From: Bacillaceae bacterium
GTDB lineage: Bacteria; Bacillota; Bacilli; JACDOE01
Assembly (NCBI GenBank): GCA_017656255.1
Contig: JACDOE010000001.1
Location: 1 to 64,000, forward strand
Direction: 5' to 3'
Length of the DNA stretch: 64,000 bases
Shown one piece after another: positions 60,060-64,000 of the stretch; the first letter of the stretch is position 1, and every line of letters begins with the position of its first letter. The position numbers and the translations under genes were made by a program. The notes under the pieces are model-generated. The model had not been told where the DNA came from. It saw nothing but the letters and a program-made list of their open reading frames with translations, and made no database searches.

Positions 60060-61007
60060 TTATGCTTCATCGTCCAGATACGCTTCCATCTCCGCCGGCG
60101 ATTTCATCTTAATTCCCGGATCGTCAAATTTATAAAAACGGAAAAAGGTTTGTTGATCCATATAACCGGCGGATGGAACAGGCATGTTGATCCACGTTTC
60201 ATACTGATAAATGAGATGGTGTTTGTAAACCTGTTCCGCCTCGTTCCAGATCAGGCGGTTTCGTTCGATCCACTGGTCCAGTTCTTCCTGATTGTCAGTA
60301 TCCACATCATTTTTGGCGGCCCAGTCTTCCACCTGTTCTCTCGTATAAGACTCATCCCCGATCCAGAGGGTCATTTTAACGGTCGTATTCTGGAGGATGT
60401 GTTCCATGCCATCCGTCTCCTGCACCCGGGACCGGATTTCTTCAAAAAGTGGATTGGCACTTAGCTCGACCCATTCCTGCCCGTTTGCTTCAATTTGATA
60501 GACACGGCAGTTTTTACTGAGAATCGGCTCATCCGGGAGACGAACCGCCCGGTCGGCAAAAGGCTGCCACCACTCGAAACCGGCCAGGGGATCCATCGGA
60601 ACCTCCTCTTTCTCCAGTTTGACCCATCCACTTTTCTCAGTATAAAGATAATAATGGTCGTCCCATTTATAATAACGGTAAGGATTGGCGTTGACCCGTG
60701 CATTCACCAGATAGCCATGCGGCCGGACCACCACGCCATCAAACATACTGTTAACCTGCCTTTTCTGGATGTGACTGGCGACCCAACCGCTGTACCAGAA
60801 TTTTTGCGCGACATCAGCGTGCTCCATCGTTTCCACTGCGATGGAAAGCATTTGACTTGCATCCTCAGCCGGACGGGTGTCGGGTGATTCAGTAGGTTGA
60901 AAGACTTTCTCTCCGGATGGATACGTACATCCGGTGAGAACTAGCATAAACACAGCTATCATGACCGAAATGTTCCGGGAACGTCTGAATATATTACGAT
61001 GCGCCAT
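60060..61007 (-). CDS. Lipoprotein encoded with an O-antigen ligase operon
   Basis: The 315-residue product has a basic N-terminus, a hydrophobic segment and lipobox LTGC (about 24-27). The mature domain is about 290 residues, with alternating strands such as MFDGVVVRPHGYLVNARVN and YKWDDHYYLYTEKSGWVKLE. This resembles LppX/LolA-like or DUF-type lipoproteins that hold hydrophobic ligands; the likeness is weak. It overlaps the 3' end of the FG-GAP protein gene by 14 bases, so it belongs to that operon. The start at 61007 follows AAGGAGG. Confidence 0.7.
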   Translation of the reverse strand: MAHRNIFRRSRNISVMIAVFMLVLTGCTYPSGEKVFQPTESPDTRPAEDASQMLSIAVETMEHADVAQKFWYSGWVASHIQKRQVNSMFDGVVVRPHGYLVNARVNANPYRYYKWDDHYYLYTEKSGWVKLEKEEVPMDPLAGFEWWQPFADRAVRLPDEPILSKNCRVYQIEANGQEWVELSANPLFEEIRSRVQETDGMEHILQNTTVKMTLWIGDESYTREQVEDWAAKNDVDTDNQEELDQWIERNRLIWNEAEQVYKHHLIYQYETWINMPVPSAGYMDQQTFFRFYKFDDPGIKMKSPAEMEAYLDDEA

Positions 61008-62607
61008 AACGGATCCTCCTTGTAATGGCATAACCGGCGAGTATGATCGTCGTGATCAGCAGGGTGGCCTGCACCGGCAGGTGATGCCTTTCCAATACAT
61101 AGATGCGATGTGTCTTGTATATGGAAGCCACCAGTTCATTATCTCCGTCACCATCGATATCCCCGGCTCTGACGTTGATCAGCGAGATAAAGGAACGCCA
61201 GTTTCGCTTCAGGCCTTGTTCAGGATCGTACTCATAACCGGTTAGAAACCGCAGATGAAAGCGATCCGGATGAATGATGACTTCACTTTCACTCAGGGAA
61301 ATCAATTCTTCCCGATTCGTGTCACTGATGGACGCCACATCCTCAAAGCGGAAGTTGGTGTCGGTGGCCGTCCACAGGATGTCCCATTCCCCTCCCGTAA
61401 GCGGTTTGAAGATGCGGGAGTAAGAAGAAGAAACCAGGATTTCATCGGCTCCATCCCCATCCGCATCTGCCACAGAAAATTCCGATGCGGCCACATTTTT
61501 AAGCATTTGCCGCGTCAGGCGATGACTGATCACCGGGTTGCCTTCACTGTCGTGAGTGAGAATCTCCAGATCGTTTCCCAGAAGCAAGAGTCCTTCTTTC
61601 CCTTCGGGAAGGCGTATCCCGTCTACAATGGTTGTCGCTGTCGTGGGAAGTTCAAAATAGTGATCGTGAATATAACCGGATACGTTCCCGTTTTCAATCC
61701 GGATATCGTGGAAACCGTTCCCGTGTTCAAGCTGGTCGGCGGCATCCAGAACCCCGCCGGATTGTTTCAATTGTTCTGATATATTCTCAATATTGAGTGC
61801 CATGGCCCGAAAGGGGGCTGTGCCGAACTGGAGCATGCCCTCGGCCAGTTCCTGTCTGGATATGGTCGGTCTCAGTGCGTTATCCGACCATACATAGTAA
61901 GGAAAACCGGGATCATCTTTGGGAAGCCTATTCCCGATTTCGTTCGGATCATATGAATCCTCATCAAGGCGTTCCATGGCCTTCCCGTTCCATGCCAATA
62001 CATAAAGATAAATCGGTTCGGTGGGAAGGCGGTAATCCTTGTCTTCTTGTTCACCTTCCGCCAGCGGTTCGGTTTCATCAACATTTCCCAGTGTGATGAT
62101 TTCATCCTTGCCGTCACCGTTGACATCCTGTACGGCAAGCGGGAAATAATCAAACATCTTCCCGGTGTAGAGCGGTTCAGATGTCCATTTTTTCATAAAA
62201 TGACTTAACAGGGGCACTTCATTTCGCGGCATCAACGGAATGGTTAGAAGCGCTGCGACAATCAGGGCAACGAGTGCGGTCGCAGGCAATTTTCCGTACC
62301 ATTTTCCGATTCCCGCCACCAAAAGGATCACCGGAATCGCTCCCAAAACGAGTAGCCATACCGACCATTCCGCTTTATCCATGTTATAGAAGGACTTGTC
62401 CATCAGCAGGAACAAGATGCCAAATACGAGAACCTGTCTGCGGTACCGGCGTGGGATAGTCCCTATTAAAAGCAGCAAAGATCCTGACACCAGGATAATG
62501 CCCAGATAGGAAAGATCCAGGATTAGCGGTGTCACCAGCAGATGATAGGTAAAATAGAGATAAACGGCGAACAGTATCCATTTGCTGAAGGATAGAAGTT
62601 TACTCAT
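60994..62607 (-). CDS. Membrane protein with FG-GAP/VCBS-like repeats
   Basis: The 537-residue protein has four to five N-terminal membrane helices (residues about 8-130) and an extracytoplasmic domain with FG-GAP-like blades bearing Ca-binding loops: DVNGDGKDEIITLGN (about 165), DADGDGADEILVSSSY and DIDGDGDNELVASI. A last hydrophobic helix at the C-terminus would re-anchor it. The family is not known to me. It overlaps the upstream O-antigen-ligase-like gene by eight bases and the downstream lipoprotein gene by 14, so the three are co-translated. Confidence 0.75.
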   Translation of the reverse strand: MSKLLSFSKWILFAVYLYFTYHLLVTPLILDLSYLGIILVSGSLLLLIGTIPRRYRRQVLVFGILFLLMDKSFYNMDKAEWSVWLLVLGAIPVILLVAGIGKWYGKLPATALVALIVAALLTIPLMPRNEVPLLSHFMKKWTSEPLYTGKMFDYFPLAVQDVNGDGKDEIITLGNVDETEPLAEGEQEDKDYRLPTEPIYLYVLAWNGKAMERLDEDSYDPNEIGNRLPKDDPGFPYYVWSDNALRPTISRQELAEGMLQFGTAPFRAMALNIENISEQLKQSGGVLDAADQLEHGNGFHDIRIENGNVSGYIHDHYFELPTTATTIVDGIRLPEGKEGLLLLGNDLEILTHDSEGNPVISHRLTRQMLKNVAASEFSVADADGDGADEILVSSSYSRIFKPLTGGEWDILWTATDTNFRFEDVASISDTNREELISLSESEVIIHPDRFHLRFLTGYEYDPEQGLKRNWRSFISLINVRAGDIDGDGDNELVASIYKTHRIYVLERHHLPVQATLLITTIILAGYAITRRIRYGAS

Positions 62608-63850
62608 GGCTGTCTCCTTTCTTCAAAAAGGGAAAAGCTAATAACAATCCGCTGAAAAACCAGAAGTAACTGTTCATAAAGGGTACTTCAAAGATGTTTT
62701 CCACCCCGTTATGCAGGATGACGGCCAACAGTCCGGTTAATAGTCCTCCGACCAGCCAGTATTCCTTCGTTCCATAAAGGGTTTGCCAGGCCTTTAACAT
62801 AAACCGGGTGAGGGAGATCATCAACCAGATGAAAAGAGCGATACCGATCAATCCCAGTTCCGCCAGCGTTTTAAAATAATAACTGTCCACATACGTGGTC
62901 CCGAAGTATCGGGCCCCTACCGCTCCGCCGTAATGGCCGATTCCTTTCCCGAAAAAGGGGTCGTATCTCATATAATCATAGGCATTGAGCCAGCGAGCCA
63001 GACGGCCAGCCTGCAAACTCTTATCGAAGTAGGTCTCGGAAAACAGATTAAGAATGCGGATCCGCACCGGGGGCACAAACGCGACAGCGGCTGCCGCAGC
63101 CGCCACTCCGGCGATCAGTAATCGGCGGTCGATGATCACAAACAGGATAGACACCGATCCGAACAGGGCGAGCCATGCTCCACGTGATCCTGACAGAAGC
63201 AGAGCTCCCACCGTGAAAATCAACGCCAGCAGCCAGACCCCTTTCATTCCCTTTTTATGTTCGTACAGAACCAGACCCATGGTCAGCGGGACGATCAGGG
63301 CCATATAACTCCCCAGCACATTGGGGCTGATTACAAAGGAAAAAGCGCGGATTAGTCCCTGCTCGCTGGCGTCAGTCCAGCCGGCGGGGGTTTCGACGCC
63401 GATCACAACCTGGGCTACGCCCACCAGTCCGGCAATGGCCCCGATGACCGCAACAAAACGCATAAAGTTGACGGCATGTTCGATATGATTGATGAGAAAA
63501 AAACCGATCAGGAATGCCAGCATATACTGATAGACAGCGCGAAAACCTTCAATATTCGCAGCCAGATATGGCATATCGATCACCACATGGGCAAGCCCCA
63601 GCATAATGAAGGCGATCAAGGGGACTTTCATCGCGGGAACGCTGCGGTTGCTACCCACCATATGAAACAGGGTAAACATGAACAGCACAAATAAAACCCC
63701 TTCATCCCACAGAGAAGAGACCAGCGGGATAGGGATCCAGTGTTTCAGGATATAGTCAAGCAAGGGATAGGATAAAAACAGATAAAGCCATGTATTCGGC
63801 TGTAAAGGCCATTTCAATAGATTATCTCTTCGAAGTACCGGTTGATTCAT
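62600..63850 (-). CDS. O-antigen ligase/polymerase-like membrane protein
   Basis: The 416-residue protein has about 11-12 membrane helices and the Wzy/WaaL signature region: the LSGSRGAWLALFGSVSILFV segment and the large outer loop ending FFGKGIGHYGGAVGARY ... VDSYYFKTLAELGLIGI. Such proteins polymerise or ligate surface polysaccharides. The start at 63850 follows TGGAGGA. It is the first gene of a three-gene operon convergent with the nucleotide-sugar dehydrogenase/CapK pair. The 150 bp to the window end hold no recognisable gene. Confidence 0.83.
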   Translation of the reverse strand: MNQPVLRRDNLLKWPLQPNTWLYLFLSYPLLDYILKHWIPIPLVSSLWDEGVLFVLFMFTLFHMVGSNRSVPAMKVPLIAFIMLGLAHVVIDMPYLAANIEGFRAVYQYMLAFLIGFFLINHIEHAVNFMRFVAVIGAIAGLVGVAQVVIGVETPAGWTDASEQGLIRAFSFVISPNVLGSYMALIVPLTMGLVLYEHKKGMKGVWLLALIFTVGALLLSGSRGAWLALFGSVSILFVIIDRRLLIAGVAAAAAAVAFVPPVRIRILNLFSETYFDKSLQAGRLARWLNAYDYMRYDPFFGKGIGHYGGAVGARYFGTTYVDSYYFKTLAELGLIGIALFIWLMISLTRFMLKAWQTLYGTKEYWLVGGLLTGLLAVILHNGVENIFEVPFMNSYFWFFSGLLLAFPFLKKGDSHE

Positions 63851-64000
63851 GTTGTTCCTCCATTAAAAATAGGTCTGTAACACTCCTCATTATATATGAG
63901 ATATAAAAATGATGCACCTCTTATCAAATATTCGCCCCTGTGTTGGAAATGAGAGGGCCAAAAAAGGATCAACGACCCGGAATGGATGCGCATTGCACCA

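Noticed and set aside
1-64000. Insertion sequences, prophage or tRNA genes
   Set aside because: No transposase, integrase, phage structural gene or tRNA cloverleaf was recognised on either strand.

Overview
The window looks like chromosomal DNA of an endospore-forming member of the Bacillales (Firmicutes). Two small acid-soluble spore protein genes are present (sspH at 18836-19024, sspI at 31637-31855). Nearly every gene has a strong AGGAGG-type ribosome binding site, pheST is controlled by a T-box leader, and the order sspI / trmH-type methylase / pheS / pheT / zapA / cvpA / polX / mutS2 / DUF350 gene is the backbone known from Bacillus subtilis (from memory). I cannot name the genus. There are no rRNA or tRNA genes, insertion sequences, prophages or CRISPR arrays.

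Layout. 0.4-3.4 kb: a TetR-controlled ABC exporter. 3.5-9.9 kb: a VanW protein, a lipoprotein, RecQ, a coiled-coil protein built on a 42-bp tandem repeat, CvfB, a DinB-family protein and a small membrane protein. 10.3-12.0 kb: azlCD with a divergent XRE-cupin regulator. 12.1-16.0 kb: a likely carboxylate or acyl catabolic block (AtoE-type transporter, DUF4387, AtuA-like protein) and, divergently, a HesB/IscA-like gene with an in-frame UGA followed by a SECIS-like hairpin. 16.0-20.9 kb: a YtrA-type GntR regulator with an ABC transporter, sirtuin, sspH, a hydrolase, a thioredoxin-like protein and YggT. 21.0-26.2 kb: an RND efflux operon and its probable TetR regulator. 26.4-27.6 kb: a rhodanese-metallo-beta-lactamase persulfide enzyme behind a CsoR/CstR-like operator. 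28.0-31.6 kb: cytochrome P450, SnoaL-like protein, short-chain dehydrogenase and a membrane-anchored protein.

31.6-49.1 kb is the conserved backbone: sspI, ktrA, a SpoU-family methylase, T-box-pheS-pheT, zapA, cvpA, polX and mutS2, with accessory genes between them (lipoprotein, DUF2157/GDYXXLXY pair, DUF1232, YvlD-like, LarA). 49.1-54.0 kb is an envelope-stress-like cluster: DUF4178, PspA, a DUF4247 lipoprotein, DUF350 and a membrane-anchored aminopropyltransferase. It is split by a cyclic-di-GMP riboswitch, a STAS-like gene broken by an ochre codon, and an orphan transcription unit that may be a small RNA. 54.1-57.3 kb: a SufT/MIP18-like protein, then Fur-boxed feoAB with an accessory Cys-rich protein. 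57.3-63.9 kb: surface polysaccharide functions, with nucleotide-sugar dehydrogenase and a CapK-like ligase facing an O-antigen-ligase-like operon.

The observations most worth following up are the candidate HesB-like selenoprotein (15612-15956), the c-di-GMP riboswitch and its interrupted target (51530-52101), the orphan RNA unit (52145-52332), the PspA/polyamine cluster, and a dispersed AT-rich intergenic repeat found six times here, mostly between convergent genes. Start sites were chosen from ribosome-binding-site spacing. All functional calls are from motif recognition; no database search was run.
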